Positions 1 to 11,754 of a stretch of 64,000 nt of DNA are shown piece after piece; the stretch's first letter is position 1; each line of letters begins with the position of its first letter. The notes beneath the pieces were generated by a model. The model was not told the origin of the DNA. It made no database searches and was given only the letters and a program-made list of their open reading frames with translations. Source of the stretch: Pararge aegeria (Eukaryota > Arthropoda > Insecta > Lepidoptera > Nymphalidae); assembly GCF_905163445.1 (NCBI RefSeq), contig NC_053201.1, forward strand, positions 1,870,001 through 1,934,000. Reading direction: 5' to 3'. The position numbers and the translations under genes are program-made.

Positions 1-217
1 CGTTATTTAAGATTATTTTTACAAAGCGTATATCAAACTTCGCAGTTTTCTATTTTGGTTGTTTTCGATATTCTTTTATATATCTGAGGACGTTGATATC
101 AATTTTTTAGTACTGGTGTAAGTGCAAAGTAAAATCCAAGAATAATAATGAAAATAGATTTATGTACAAAATACAGTACTATTAAGTACCATTTTGTGAA
201 AGTCTCAATTAGGTAAA

Positions 218-430
218 AGAGATGCACCGAATAGTTATTTAACCGAATAACCGAATATCGAATTCGGTGAATACCGAACCGGATATTCGGCTGAATTATT
301 CATTCTGAAATAATATTAACAGAAACGCTCGAACCGGATATATTCGGCAACAAAAACTAATGATTTGGCCGAATACAAGAAGTGGAAAAGATGTCGAATT
401 CGCCAAATAACGAATATTCGGCGTACCTCT
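218..430. mobile_element. hAT-like MITE with CCGAATATTCGG motifs
   Basis: The ends are near inverted repeats: AGAGATGCACCGAATA on the left and TATTCGGCGTACCTCT on the right. The interior is full of palindromic CCGAATATTCGG variants, as in Tip100-like hAT MITEs. No target duplication is recognised, so boundaries are approximate. Confidence 0.6.
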
Positions 431-599
431 ATTACTCACGCTGCGACCTTCAGCAAAACCTGCAGGCATAGCTAGTTATTTTATACATGTTCCAAGCTAG
501 CAGCTCCCTTCCAACAGGGTAGTTAAAGTAGTGTCATTAGTGATAACGATAATCTACTTGCGATGAACTAGGTAGATTACTAGGTCTAACGTTTTCCAC

Positions 600-673
600 G
601 GCCAATACAACCATATTTCACACTTGTAAAAGTCCCGGCCAATACAACCATATTTCACACTTGTAAAAGTACC
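600..673. repeat. 37-bp direct duplication
   Basis: GGCCAATACAACCATATTTC, ACACTTGTAAAAGTCCC occurs twice head to tail (600-636, 637-673), differing only near the last bases. Confidence 0.9.
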
Positions 674-949
674 GAAATGACACGATGTTATTATGATATG
701 ATGTGATAAAATAATGTATTGATATCGTATGCAAATATTCTTTTATCGAAGTACACTTACGGATAAAACACCTTTTATTATATCGAAAATTCGCATCGTA
801 ACTATATAACTGGCAATTTGAAAAAGTTTTACGAATTTTTTTAAATTTTTGTATATAGAATTCGATGGTTTAATAGAAGTTTAAGTCGAGATATTTTGCT
901 AGGCCGATTTTTTACCAAACAGTCGGCGGTTTTTAAAATTATAATTTTA

Positions 950-1062
950 TTTTTTTAATTACTTAAAACGCACATCACTTAGTAAAGTTAGAGGTCTGGG
1001 ATACAAACTCGGCCGCACCGTGTGAAGTCGAAGTCCTAACTACTAGGCTATCACTGCATTTG
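950..1062 (-). mobile_element. SINE family B fragment
   Basis: Family B head on the minus strand: AAAACGCACATCACTTAGT, GTTAGAGGT, and CTAACTACTAGGCTATCACTG (rc of CAGTGATAGCCTAGTAGTTAG). Family B is the lepidopteran tRNA-derived SINE type with head CAGTGATAGCCTAGTGGTTA and a body holding GGCCAGCGTGGTGGACTA; it resembles Metulj-type SINEs, named with caution. Confidence 0.6.
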
Positions 1063-1394
1063 CTTTAACACACTAGAAAAGAGGGATTAAAACCCACCAA
1101 CTAACACTAAAGCAGCGTGGAGGGTTTTCTCCCCTAGAGACAAGGCCTGTATCCAGCTGTTTATTGGCTGAATATGATTAATAATGAAAAAGATTTTTCT
1201 AATTTTTATCTTTACAATTAAGTAATTGAATTTCTTAACGATGTTAACACAGTAACATTGCTTCGTACCTGCCCCATTGGCTTAGTGGAAACCGTGCGAA
1301 AATTCGAATTACAATGTTTCGGATAGGAATCCCGGATCGGTCTTAAAATTATTAGCTACCGGTTTTTTTTTCGTTTTTTCACTTCCTAGATTAT

Positions 1395-1690
1395 TTTTAT
1401 TTCACTACAAGTTAACCCTTGACTGCAATCTCACCTGGTAGTAAGTGATGATGCAGTCTAAGATGGTAGCGTGCAAACCTATTATACGTTAGGGAGTATG
1501 ATTATACCCCTAATCAGTTTCTACGCGACATCGCACTGGAACCCTCAATCGCTTAGCGGCACGTCTTTGTCCATAGGGTTGTAACTAGCCACGGCCAAAG
1601 CCTCCCACAAGACCAGAGAAAATTCAGAAATTATAAATTCTCCTACCGGGAATCGAACCCGGGTCCTACTTAAATTCATAGCGCAACAGA
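1395..1690 (-). mobile_element. SINE family C
   Basis: Family C is a second tRNA-derived lepidopteran SINE type: AGTTAACCCTTGACTGCAAT, GTGATGATGCAGTCTAAG, GCGGCACGTCTTTG and GTAACTAGCCACGGCC, ending in a minus-strand tRNA-like head (TACCGGGAATCGAACCCGGG). Confidence 0.8.
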
Positions 1691-1699
1691 CTGCGATCC

Positions 1700-1770
1700 C
1701 CCTGGTGGTACGTGATGATGCAGTTCAATATGGTAGGGTGAACCTGTTAGGCGTATAGAAATTAATTAAA
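1700..1770 (-). mobile_element. SINE family C, second fragment
   Basis: The tail piece (TGGTACGTGATGATGCAGTT, ATATGGTAGGGTGAACCTG) repeats directly after the first copy, so it is either a tandem insertion or a partial duplication. Confidence 0.65.
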
Positions 1771-1862
1771 ACCCATATTATTTTCTAATCGTTTTCTTCA
1801 ACATTTGATTTATCACCGTTCCAACTACAAAACAGTGACATTAGCTTCTTAAAGAACCAATT

Positions 1863-2130
1863 GGCCAATTGGCGCAGTTTGCAGCGACCCTGCTTTCTGA
1901 GTCCAAGGCCGTGGGTTCGATTCCCACAACTGGAAAATGTTCGTGCGATGAGCATGAATGTTTTTCAGTGTCTGGGTATTTATATGTATATTCTAAGTAT
2001 TTATGTATATTATTTATAAAAACATTCAACAGTCATCTTAGTACCCATAACACAAGCTACGCTTACTTAGGGGCTAGATGGCGATGTGTGTATTGTCGTA
2101 ATATATTTATTAATTTATTATTTAATTGTG
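1863..2130 (+). mobile_element. tRNA-derived SINE, family A
   Basis: The head has Pol III-like boxes (TTGGCGCAGT and GGTTCGATTCCC), then CAACTGGAAAATGTT, TTTTCAGTGTCTGGG, and a tail GATGGCGATGTGTGTATTGTCG with TTTATT repeats. At least nine copies of this family lie in the window. Nearly full length. Confidence 0.88.
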
Positions 2131-2344
2131 TAGAGTCGGTCCATAATTGTGCCAAGTCAACAAATTTTGTTTATTGTCAACAATTGGGTTCAGTTTCCAG
2201 AAATGTGTCCAGTGTCCACAATTTGGTCCTGTGTCTACATTACCACTGCTACCTTGGCGTCTGTCCAAAAACTAATTGCAACGCTAAAATTTAGCACAGT
2301 TATAAACACAAAGGCGTGTAGTGTAATTTGCTTAGTGTTTCGTA

Positions 2345-2470
2345 TTTGTCAGTAAGGTGGTTACTAGATTCGGCCGATGCCTCCAGCCATACCAGACTAG
2401 AGAAAATTCTGAAATTGTTAATAAAATCACATTATGTGTCGGGCCGAGATCGAAACCCTGCACCCCATTT
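2345..2470 (-). mobile_element. SINE family C, degenerate fragment
   Basis: GGTGGTTACTAGATTCGGCC, GCCTCCAGCCATACCAGAC and GAGAAAATTCTGAAATTG with a broken head (GGGCCGAGATCGAAACCCTG). Confidence 0.62.
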
Positions 2471-2769
2471 ACAATGACAATGATTCTGACAGACGGACAA
2501 AGAGCAAAATTTATTATATGTTGTATATGAAGCTTGTCTACTTACGTGTATTGCAGTAAGTGCACAAATTGTATCTGATGTTTGCATGAGATATAGAACT
2601 TTCGGCAATCTCTGTTATATCGTCATAGTTTTATAACCCGCACTCCAGCTTCAAGTGCTCGTGGGTGTTCGTTTGTGTTTTTGAGGGTTCTAGAGGATTT
2701 TATTGAGTTTAGGATCACGGGTGATTAAGGTCTGTCTTTTTAATTTTCTTTAATGTTATATTGACGAAT

Positions 2770-3165
2770 TTTCGTCAAAAGTCCCTCAGTGCCTGAAGAC
2801 GAAAGTCTTCGAACAGTGCGTGTTGCCATTGATGACTTATGGTCCTAAAACATGGTCCCTAACTATGGGCCTGGGCGATATGAGCTATGCTCAGAGTATC
2901 TCTACGCGATCAAATCAGAAATGTGGAGATTCGTAGAAAAACCAAAGCTACCGACATAGCTCAACGAGTCGCGAAGTTGAAGTGGCAATGGGCCGGGCAC
3001 ATATTTCGGAGATAGATGGACGTTGGGGTCCCAAGGTGCTGGAATGGCAGCTCCGAACTGGTAAGCGTAGCGTTGTTCGCCCCCTAACGAGGTGGACAGA
3101 CAGACATTAGGTGCGTCGCAGGTAGCCGCTGGATCCAAGCGGCCATTGACCTTTGACTATCATCA
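2770..3165 (+). pseudogene. RTE-like LINE ORF2 C-terminal remnant
   Basis: Broken reading frame whose pieces read CLKTKVFEQCVLPLMTYG, TDIAQRVAKLKWQWAGHI, and RWTD. These are characteristic of lepidopteran endonuclease-reverse transcriptase LINEs. Stops and frameshifts show that it is dead. Confidence 0.8.
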
Positions 3166-3310
3166 TTGTCATCATCAACCCATTAACGGTCCACTACAGG
3201 GCACGGGTCTCTTAGAATGAGAACGGTTTAGGCTGTAGTCCACCACGCTAGTCATGTGCGGATTGGTGAACTTAACACGCCCTTGAGAACTTTATTGGGA
3301 CCTCTCAGGC
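3165..3310 (-). mobile_element. SINE family B, 3' half (interrupted copy)
   Basis: CCACTACAGGGCACGGGTCT, GTAGTCCACCACGCTAG and CTTGAGAAC up to CCTCTCAGGC, where a LINE tail has inserted. The other part resumes at 3513. Confidence 0.82.
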
Positions 3311-3512
3311 GCCCCAACAATCGGTTGGTGTGGTTAGTAGACGTCCGGGTATACAACGGGTTCCCCGGGCGTCTAACAAAGCCAACAAGAGGGACATGCC
3401 GTGGTGGTTTTTAGTTTAAGTATACCCTCTTTAGAGGGGGGAGTCCCACATAACCTCCGTCCTGCCCAAGGGTTGGAGGTAGCAATACAGCTTTTCCACT
3501 ATGCCAAAAAAA
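3311..3512 (+). mobile_element. LINE 3' end with poly(A), nested in SINE B
   Basis: About 202 bp ending in a run of A. It contains GTGGTGGTTTTTAGTTTAAG and GAGTCCCACATAACCTCC, like a common lepidopteran non-LTR 3' untranslated region. AGGC is repeated at both edges (3307-3310 and 3513-3516), a short target duplication. Confidence 0.72.
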
Positions 3513-3565
3513 AGGCATGCAGGTTTCAGCATGTTTTCCTTTACGGTTACAGCAAGGGTTTAGTT
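3513..3565 (-). mobile_element. SINE family B, remainder of interrupted copy
   Basis: AGGCATGCAGGTTTCAGCAT and GTTTTCC continue the SINE after the insertion, then degrade. Confidence 0.7.
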
Positions 3566-3599
3566 AAGGTTATTTAATTAGGGCAGGGGCAATTTGGGA

Positions 3600-3905
3600 A
3601 TTTACAAAGTCCAAAGTCAAGTCAAAAATATCTCTTTATGCTAGTAGGCCCATAGGTGGGACTTTTGATGCGTACATTACATGAGAAGTACACGGTAGTG
3701 AGATTATGGCGATAACCATATTGGTAAACTTAAAACTAAATTTAAGAGGGTTCCAAACGCGTCCTGGTCTAACAAGAAGCCCACAGCAAACTTAGCCGGG
3801 TGTTTTTCTTTGTTATCACCATCTCATATTGTCATATAAAATTGTCATCGAAATATGAGACGTTGTCACGTCAAAAACGAACGCTCAAGTTATCTTATCA
3901 TATAT
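3600..3905 (-). mobile_element. LINE 3' end
   Basis: Minus-strand tail: AAGTCAAGTCAAAAATATCT at the tail side, GATGCGTACATTACATGAG, TTCCAAACGCGTCCTGGTCT, GCCCACAGCAAACTTAGCC and TTGTTATCACCATCTC. The same 3' family as 58140-58310 and 63335-63440. Confidence 0.75.
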
Positions 3906-4343
3906 TTAAATTCTCATAGAAGTTAGACCATCCAAACATTTGGTCACTGAAGTTTTTATTGCATAACATAAGGCCACACTACTATACTTATGTTTTTATA
4001 AATAACTAAAATAAATCTAACTTTAACAAGTGAAAGATATATGTGATCTCATAAACTTCAATAACGAGGCTCGGTTTGATTGCCCCGCGAGAAGTTTCAT
4101 ACATAAAGGAGCGCTGCTGAGAAATTGCATTCATAAGTGAGGCGCGAAGCAAAAGACTACGATAACAATCCATTCGAGTTGGCCGACATCAACAAGTACT
4201 AACTTCTTAGTTTGCAAGTGAATGTGTATAGACTTTCTTGAGGGACGTTCAATAACAGCGTTCCCCCTTACTTAAATCTAAGTCCATGTACAGACATCAC
4301 CTAGAATTACGTAAAAATCAAACTCGTGTTTATTAGCCATTAG

Positions 4344-4459
4344 CAGTGGCGTGCACTTCGTAGATTCACAAAAGCACTGCCTACCCTAAAATTGATGTAG
4401 AACTCGTATAGTAGGAGGATTTTTGGCGTTTTTGCCAATTTTTCCGGTGCACGCCACTG
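4344..4459. mobile_element. hAT-type MITE, 116 bp, perfect 8-bp TSD
   Basis: The ends CAGTGGCGTGCAC and GTGCACGCCACTG are exact inverted repeats. The flanks 4336-4343 and 4460-4467 are both GCCATTAG, the 8-bp duplication of hAT transposons. Too small to encode a transposase. Confidence 0.93.
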
Positions 4460-4611
4460 GCCATTAGCCTAAAGGTTATAGTCATAGTCAAATATATCTT
4501 TATTCAGATAGATACCACTAATCCATAGATAGCACTTTTGTCGTTTCCACTTATAGCACAAGTGCAGAAATACTCTGAAACTGTTTATGTCTATTTCCAT
4601 TTTGAACAATC

Positions 4612-5008
4612 CCTATCCCTACTAATATTATAAATGTCAATGTAAGTTTGTTTGTTACGCTTTCACTCAAAAACTACTTAACCGATCCTCGTGAAACTTT
4701 GTACACATATTCTTGGAAGTGTTAGAAGTAATATAGGATACTTTTTATCCCGACATTAAAGTCGGTTCCTTTGGGAGAGGGGATGAGTTTTTGACGATTT
4801 TACACCATAACTCCGACAAATTATAACCGATTTAAATAATTATTTTTGTACTATAGAGGTTATAATATGTGTTTAATTTTGCCCTAACCCCTCATTTAAG
4901 GCTTAGCGATACTGAATACTTTAATTTTTTTAGATCTACAACTAAATTTAATACCACATAAAAAAAACAAAATTAAACGCAGACAAAGTCGCGGGCAACA
5001 GCTAGTAA
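4612..5008 (+). mobile_element. Helitron-like non-autonomous element
   Basis: Starts CCTACTAATATTATAAATGT and has GTTACGCTTTCACTCAAAAA. It ends near GTCGCGGGCAACAGCTAGTA. These ends match a common lepidopteran family (often called Lep1, Helitron-like; the CTAG-type end fits). No inverted repeats or target duplication, as expected. Confidence 0.72.
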
Positions 5009-5316
5009 TATATATATTTTTTTGAAAATGTCTTTATTTGGTCAAAAAAAGGTAACGAATGTTAGACAATCGATATATAAGTTCTTATTGCTAACGTAAA
5101 CTAATATTTTTTTTGTTGTTCGACGAACACACCTTTGTGACCATATACAATGAGTACCCTTAACCTTATCACCTACGCAAAATTAAACGTAACACTTTTT
5201 TTTACCTTATATAAACGTACCGCTTCCGGTGTCAAGCACTTATTCAGATAAATTATACTATATATACAGAAACGTTCATGAAGTAAATAAATATAATATA
5301 CTACGATAATACATAG

Positions 5317-5375
5317 CGGCCGGCCTACTAAAGGGCACGGGTCTCCTCCCACAATGAGTAGGGTTCGGAACCCTT
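5317..5375 (-). mobile_element. SINE family B, tail fragment
   Basis: CCTACTAAAGGGCACGGGTC, CTCCTCCCACAATGAG. It continues as a head at 5535-5668 after an interruption holding a LINE ORF2 end. Confidence 0.7.
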
Positions 5376-5379
5376 GCAG

Positions 5380-5475
5380 AATGAAAAATTCAAAGTTTAT
5401 ATAAAACGTAAGCTTACAGAAAAATCCTATTATAATATTAAGGATTACTTAAACGATAAAAAAGCTTCGCTGTGA
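5380..5475 (+). pseudogene. LINE ORF2 C-terminal fragment
   Basis: Translates FKVYIKRKLTEKSYYNIKDY, then LNDKKAS, the C-terminal signature of a Jockey/CR1-type non-LTR ORF2 (YY..KDYLND.KAW). Only the end is present. Related pieces lie at 6380-6430, 21215-21260 and 63490-63530 (minus) and 54405-54480 (plus). Confidence 0.72.
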
Positions 5476-5534
5476 ATTGCTCTAGCTTCATAGCTTAATA
5501 TAAATTTACTGGAAGATGGTGGCTTTTCTTCACC

Positions 5535-5668
5535 GTTAAAGCAAGTGATACCTAATTTATTTGCTTAAAACGCAAATAACTCAGAGGTGCGAGTTGGAAT
5601 TCGAACTTGGCCCCCCGAAAGAGAAAACCGGAGCCCTTGCCACTATCACCGCTTCAAATATTGACTGA
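5535..5668 (-). mobile_element. SINE family B, head fragment
   Basis: GAGGTGCGAGTTGGAATTCG and CCACTATCACCGCTT give the Pol III-like head on the minus strand. Confidence 0.72.
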
Positions 5669-5697
5669 CAATAAATTATATTCAGTTCCGATAAGAC

Positions 5698-6065
5698 CAG
5701 TGGCGTGCATAGAGGGTATGCATAGGGTATGCAGATGATATAAAGTGATGAACGACTAAGACACTGGCAGGTATCTTTGCATCGTTCGAGTCCATGTAGG
5801 ATGCGGTGCATCGATAATGCAGTCGTATTTATATCAAAATACCCACAAACTCAATGTCATGAACATAAATATCTGGCAAATATGAATTTATAGCTAGCAA
5901 AAGTTTAATTATTTACCCAGTTTATAAATTAACTGTAACAAAAGTAAAGAAAATGTTCAGTTCGAGTTGTAATAATAGCCTAAGTTTTTTAGAACTCGTA
6001 CTGGAGGATTTTCTTTATTTTATATCATCTGCCTACCCTGTGCATACCCTCTATGCACGCCACTG
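5698..6065. mobile_element. hAT-type MITE, 368 bp, near-perfect TSD
   Basis: Left end CAGTGGCGTGCATAGAGGGT, right end ACCCTCTATGCACGCCACTG. Flanks GATAAGAC (5690-5697) and GATGAGAC (6066-6073) agree at 7 of 8 bases. The interior shares GTATCTTTGCATCGTTCGAG and AACTCAATGTCATGAA with the 13.3-14.1 kb repeats. Confidence 0.9.
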
Positions 6066-6339
6066 GATGAGACCAACTTGAATGTTATTAAGTAAAAACC
6101 ACAGAATATTACGCGATATCATAAAAATGTTGCAGTGGAAAATTGCAATAACAGTTTTCAAGTGTGCCATAATCCGCTATTTAAGGCTCATATCATAAGA
6201 TTCGCTGCACCACTCTCGCAACACTAATATGATAATATTGGAAACAAATTCTTGATATTTTATAGCAAGTTGGCAGTTTACTCAGAAATTACTTTACGGT
6301 TTTAAATAAGATTGATATTAAGGATGTTCTTTTTGTTAT

Positions 6340-6432
6340 CACCATCTTAAATTTTCATTTAAAAAGTAAAAGCTACAGCAATAATTCATACCCAAGCTTT
6401 TTTATCGTTTACGTAATCCTTCATACTATAGC
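6340..6432 (-). mobile_element. LINE 3' fragment
   Basis: The minus strand reads AAGGATTACGTAAACGATAA, AAAAGCTTGGG (KDYVNDKKAW, an ORF2 end), with downstream GATGGTGATAACAAAAAGAA. Confidence 0.65.
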
Positions 6433-6785
6433 AAAACTTGTCTTAAGTTTTTTGAACTTTTTAAGAGACATCTGCCCCACAGATATCAACCAGCAGTTTA
6501 TTGTAATAGAACCTACCGTAGCGATCTCTTCCCGGAAACCTTATGATTAGGAAAACCAAGAGTAACCGAATGTTAACAATTTTGCAGTCAAGTTTTTCTT
6601 AAATTTACTAATATTTTTGTGAACATTCATTAAATTTTCAAATGTATATTGACAGCATATACTTACGTATATACTGTCATTGTTTTTTATAGATTTTAAA
6701 ATTGAAAAAAATATTAAGTTTATTATTCAGTTTAACATGATATATAACATTAAGATGCTGTTACTGAGAACGGAGGCCTTAACGC

Positions 6786-7005
6786 GCACACAAAAACCTT
6801 ATTCTATAACGGGTACGTTTATCCACTGAACAATCCTTATACTCCACACCAAACAGATCTTCGGCAATAAACCCTCATGAGGGTTTTGAGTGAAGAAATT
6901 ATAAATTACACCCTACAGATTCTCCTGCTTTTCGCGGAGTATAGCAAATTAAGCTCAATTTTCATAATATATCATGAATTTCCGCAAAGTAATTCTATCC
7001 AATAT
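6786..7005. repeat. Interspersed repeat family R, rearranged copy
   Basis: CTTATACTCCACACCAAACAG, then an inverted piece CTACAGATTCTCCTGCTTTT, CGCGGAGTATAGCAAATTAAG and ATGAATTTCCGCAAAGTAA. Family R recurs at 25140-25380, 32785-33040, 39735-39850 and 48583-48777. Class unknown. Confidence 0.75.
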
Positions 7006-7599
7006 ATAAAAATGCAAACTAAGATAAAGAGATTCCTGAATTCGCACCAGAAACTTAAAATAATTCAATACACTTATAAATAAATTGATAGTACAAAGAA
7101 AAAATAACCGTTCGCATCGATGGAATAGCATTTCGTATGAAAGATGTTATAATAGGCCTATTTGATTGAAGATTTTAAGAGTTTTTTTTTCTTCTAAAAA
7201 CAGATCACACCGAAAAAAAAATCGTTTACTTCTAAGGAATCTCATATCACACGTCAGGGTTGGCATCAAAGTGCGCCAATTATTTATTTTCGCGACGGGA
7301 TCCGACAAAATCGTCGTCAATTAGGTTTCCTCTCGATTTAGCTTCAGGGTGCCATTTTTTCACTCCCTTTGCCTTTTGTAGCTTGTCTGAAATCGCTTCG
7401 GAAAACCAATTAGAACGTATCGCGCCCTACCTAAAAGTTTAATAATAATTCTAACATCAATCCGTACTAATGTTATGAGATTTTGTCTGTTTGTTAAAAG
7501 CATGATAAGCATACAATGAACTTTATTGCGTTGATAACATAGCTGGTGGGGCCGAGTTTAACCCTGGACTTGAACCTCTGACTTTTGTAAGTTATATGC

Positions 7600-7800
7600 G
7601 CTTTAAGAATTATATATCACTTGCTTGTTTAGAAAATCGTATAGAAACCTGCATGCCTAAGAGTTCTCCATAATGTTCTCAAAGACGTGTGAAGTCTACC
7701 AATCCCTGGGCCAGCGTGGTGGCCAAGTGGCTACGGCTAAAACCATTTTCATTCTGAGAGAAGATCCGTTCCCTGTGGGCATGTAATGGAGTGATGATTC
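7600..7800 (+). mobile_element. SINE family B, degenerate
   Basis: GCATGCCTAAGAGTTCTCC, ATAATGTTCTCAAAGACGTG and CTGGGCCAGCGTGGTGG, with many substitutions. Confidence 0.72.
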
Positions 7801-7920
7801 TGATAACAATGATTATTAAGCTAATACTCCACACAAAATGTATTCTCTACGCACGTTTCGCTCCGGCGCCGGAGCATATTTATAGCCAATTTACAATCAA
7901 TTATCTATACAACCAATTGA

Positions 7921-8190
7921 CGGCCGATTGGCGCAGTGGGCAGACACCCAGCTTTCTGAGTACAAGGCCGTGGGTTCGTTTCCCACAACTGGAAAATGTT
8001 TGTGTGATGAACATGAATGTTTTTCAATGTCTGGGTGTTTATATGTATATTATAAGTATTTATGTATATTATTCATAAAAATATTCATCAGTTATCTTAG
8101 TATCCATAACACAAGCTACGCTTACTTTGGGACTAGATGGCGGTGTGTGTATTATCGTAGTATATTTATTTATTTATTTTATTTTATTAT
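7921..8190 (+). mobile_element. tRNA-derived SINE, family A
   Basis: Full-length copy, from CGGCCGATTGGCGCAGT through the GATGGCGGTGTGTGTATT tail to TTTATT repeats. One of the less diverged copies. Confidence 0.88.
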
Positions 8191-8199
8191 AAACTAATT

Positions 8200-11100
8200 T
8201 TCTTCTTCCCATGTTAGTTTGAATTTCCTCTACAGGTCGTATTTTACAACCGATTTAGATGAAACTTGGCATACAGGTTGTATGATTTTATAGTCTTTTT
8301 TTGCGTCAGGCATTTTTGATCGGATCGGGATTCCATTCAAAAAAAGGGTATCCGACTTCGATGGTCCTTTTTTTATTTAATAGGTAGAGAATGAGCAGGC
8401 TAGATCACAATGCAGTAAATTGCTCACTTTACATAATTGTTGAGAATTCACCGTTATTAAGTTAATCTAAAGAAATTGCTACGATTTTGAAGGTTAAAAA
8501 ATAGAAAAAATAAAAACCGTTTATTTAGTTTCTTCGATGATACATATTGTGGAGACCTTCTCGTAAGAATCAAAATACCTGTGCCACGAGGCCTCACTCT
8601 TCCATAGCAAAGGTACCGTTGAGTTTTAAAAAGCGTTGCATTCGGACATACCGAAAATATATTTTTTTTTTGTTTTGTATTGAAGCAATTTCCGAGCATA
8701 CGGGTGTAACTTCTTTATTTCTCTCTTGAACGAAATAATAATCCAATTGAGGTTCACGCTTGACATGGACATATGTCTTAGGCACGCGTATAGTAAAATT
8801 AAGCGACGGACATGGTATCATATAGCGTTATGGAGGCCACATTTTGCTACGTTTTTCATTAAGCGCCTACGTGTTGGGAATACGGGACAATGAATTGCTT
8901 GTATTTAGGACATTCTTACACAAGGATGTGTTAGGTTAGGGTCCCACCAGAGCTGAGCGAGGTTTCAAGCTTTTAACTGGTGGTAGAATCGATTCAAACA
9001 GACTGACTTTACGTTTTAGAAGTGCTAGAACTAGGCCTTCTTTAAATAAATGAATTTTGAATCAGCCCCGGTATCGAAATCATTTCGGATTCTTTTATTA
9101 AACCGGTTAAATTGAGCAACCGTTGCTAGTACAATTTCGCTCGGTTTATCGAATTAAAAATCATTAATTTTTAGTCATTTTGCGCGGTTGCTACGATTAG
9201 CGGAAAATAAAAGGTGCAATTGGCGCTATTGTCGCATTATTTTTTTCGATATGATTTCTTTAAAACACGTTCAATCAATTTACCTTATTTTTACTTATTT
9301 ATTTATTCTTAAGACACATCAGCAGTTCATTTTAATAAAAATTTAAACAGTGTTAGAATTACTAATTGTGTCTAGTTCCATTACATCAATCAATTCTAGA
9401 TGTATACAGCATTATTAATATTAGCGAAGAATATTTTTCATAATTAATGTGTCGCTTTCCTACCAGTAGGAAAACCCAGTAAGGAGCTTGTGGAAACGCT
9501 GTTGTCATCGGTACACAGTTATGTATGTCTTGAAAAAAGGAAATAGTAAAAGAGCTTAGCTTAGCATCGAATCCCCCACAGTTGCAGTGGAAAGATGGCC
9601 TTAGGTTCGTATTATTTGAATTTACTTCTGAATATAGAAAGATACATTGGGTCAAATACCAAAGATATTTATTTCTTAATATTTTCTCTTTCTTGATTTG
9701 GGTTGAATGAATGACATCCAACTAACTACATTCCTTTTTTGAGGAAACATACTTTTTGGAGAAAAGTGATAATGGAAATTGCAATTTTTCTGAATAAAAC
9801 TGAATAATTTAGTAAAAACACTGCGTAGATATCATTGATGGGAATCTTGAGACCTTGACATACCTTAAGCACTAACGTAATTTTTTAAATCTTTCCCAAG
9901 TGAAGTGTTTATTTTTATGAAACTAACGATATTACTATAAGACGCCATCTTGGACTTGATACGTCATTCGTTCCATTTCTATTGTTTGTGATAAAGTCGT
10001 TGTAATTATCAGAAATCAAAAAAAATTGTAAGTCAGAACTAGCCTAGGTTAGGTTAGAACATGAATGTTATTTTTTTTCTGATAAGCAAGTAATTTTTTC
10101 CCGAAAAAAGGAAGGCGGGCAGGAGATTCCACTGTAGGCTGATCATACTTGACAGTCATGTTCAAAGCGTGAAAAAATAATCTGATGAATGCCTTCAGAA
10201 TTCTTAATGTTTGAAGTTTGTTACAAAACGCGAAGTTTTTTTTATCAGAAATCATAGTACACTTTGATGTCCCATTCCCCGGTGTTTCTTTAAATTGATT
10301 TGTATTTTTTTAAAACAAGCTAGTAATTTTTTATTAGTTAAATAGTTTCACATTCATGAAGGGTAGTGGTTGTTTCGTTATAAATACGGAACCATCTTGC
10401 ATTGAAACTCCCACGGCGCAAAGACACATTCTGGCGTTAAGTCGCAATTAATATAAAATGTCAACGACACCGTATCTTTTTCTTTTGTATAGTGATTATT
10501 GTTAATTTTACTAGAAATAACTTTTATGTTAAAAACACAATTGAATATCTATTGTCGTTCTTTCATTGTGTTATTGTATTGTTTACAATTCCTATTATTA
10601 TGTGGAAGATGTTTTCGCACAATATTGCATGCTTTGAATCAGAAATGGTGGACGATTCATAAAATATACATGAACTGAAGTGGTTCTTTAAAATGATATT
10701 TCATCTATTTTATTCCATGACGAGGTTGTTTGTTTTGGTTTTTAAAAATCACCGGAATTAAATTTGTATGGAATGTGTACTTAGCTGTAATAGAGCATTA
10801 TAGAATAGAAAAACTTCATAGCAACACAACACAATAGGAAAAACACAAGGGAAACAAAAAAAGTACTTACTGCTAGGGTGCAAATGCGGCCTTATCACTA
10901 ATTATGTGACAAAGCTCGACCGGGAAAGTACTGTCATGTCGTGTGTTTCGCGCTTAGCGATTTACTTAGCTTTAAACATAACTACCGTACCCCCTAACAG
11001 GTTATTCGGCTACAATCTCAGACTGCATCATCATTTAACAGGTGAGATATCAGTCGAAGCTTGTAGTGAAATATAAAAAAGAAACTTGAGGGACAATATC

Positions 11101-11430
11101 TCGCGGTGCACTCTACAACGGTGTACGGTGTTTCGATAAAAACACATTTTTGCAAACTTTTTAGTGTTTTTGTTGCTGACAAAGATTCGGATTGAAAGAT
11201 ACGCAAAACAGTTTACTTACGTTATATACTAGTTTTTATACGTGACTTTGACTACCTCACTGCGAGAGCTCCCGTGTTTCGTTCCGTTCTAGGGCAGGAA
11301 TTTAAAATTTCTGGGATTTCTCTTGTCTGTGACAAAGACTTGCCGCCTAGAGGTTTTGCGTTCCGGGACGACGCCGCGTAGAAAGAGTTATTGGGTTTAA
11401 CATACTGACATATGTTAGAGTAATTGTGGT
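8200..11430. other. No gene seen
   Basis: AT-rich DNA with no supported gene. 8215-8400 looks like an old transposon (ACAACCGATTTAGATGAAAC). The longest chance frames are minus-strand 111 codons at 9386-9721 and about 80 codons near 8457, without domains or splice context. Confidence 0.6.
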
Positions 11431-11439
11431 AAAAAAAAA

Positions 11440-11600
11440 AAGTAGATAAATAACCAAACTTTTGATAACTATAAATTCATATTTACCAGATATTTTATTA
11501 AATTGATTTGGATTTTACAAATACCCTTATAAATAAACAATTAAAATTATATTTCATTAATAACCAATGTTCATGACATTGACTTTGATAACAAAACGTG
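11440..11600 (-). repeat. Interspersed repeat family S, reverse copy
   Basis: CAGATATTTTATTAAATTG, TTTACAAATACCCTTATAAA and ATAACCAATGTTCATGACAT are the reverse complement of units at 13.3-14.1 kb. Confidence 0.7.
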
Positions 11601-11754
11601 TGTTTACTTATGTACACGCGTAAGAAGTTATACTTTGGCGTAACAAGATAAAAATCTTTTCAAAAATTTTATATTTCGCCTTATTCTACGTTTGTAGAAA
11701 AAACGACTCTAACAATAGAAAAAAATACATTACATTCCTTGAAAGTTTATAATA

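Noticed and set aside
1869..2294. 141-codon plus frame
   Set aside because: Starts in SINE A and reads through its body; similar frames appear in other SINE A copies (7928, 14744, 53264), so it is repeat translation, not a gene.
7260..7442. 60-codon plus frame with Arg/Ser-rich start
   Set aside because: Too short, no recognisable family, surrounded by old repeats.
9386..9721. 111-codon minus frame
   Set aside because: No domain, no signal of purifying selection visible, no splice neighbours; AT-rich chance frame.
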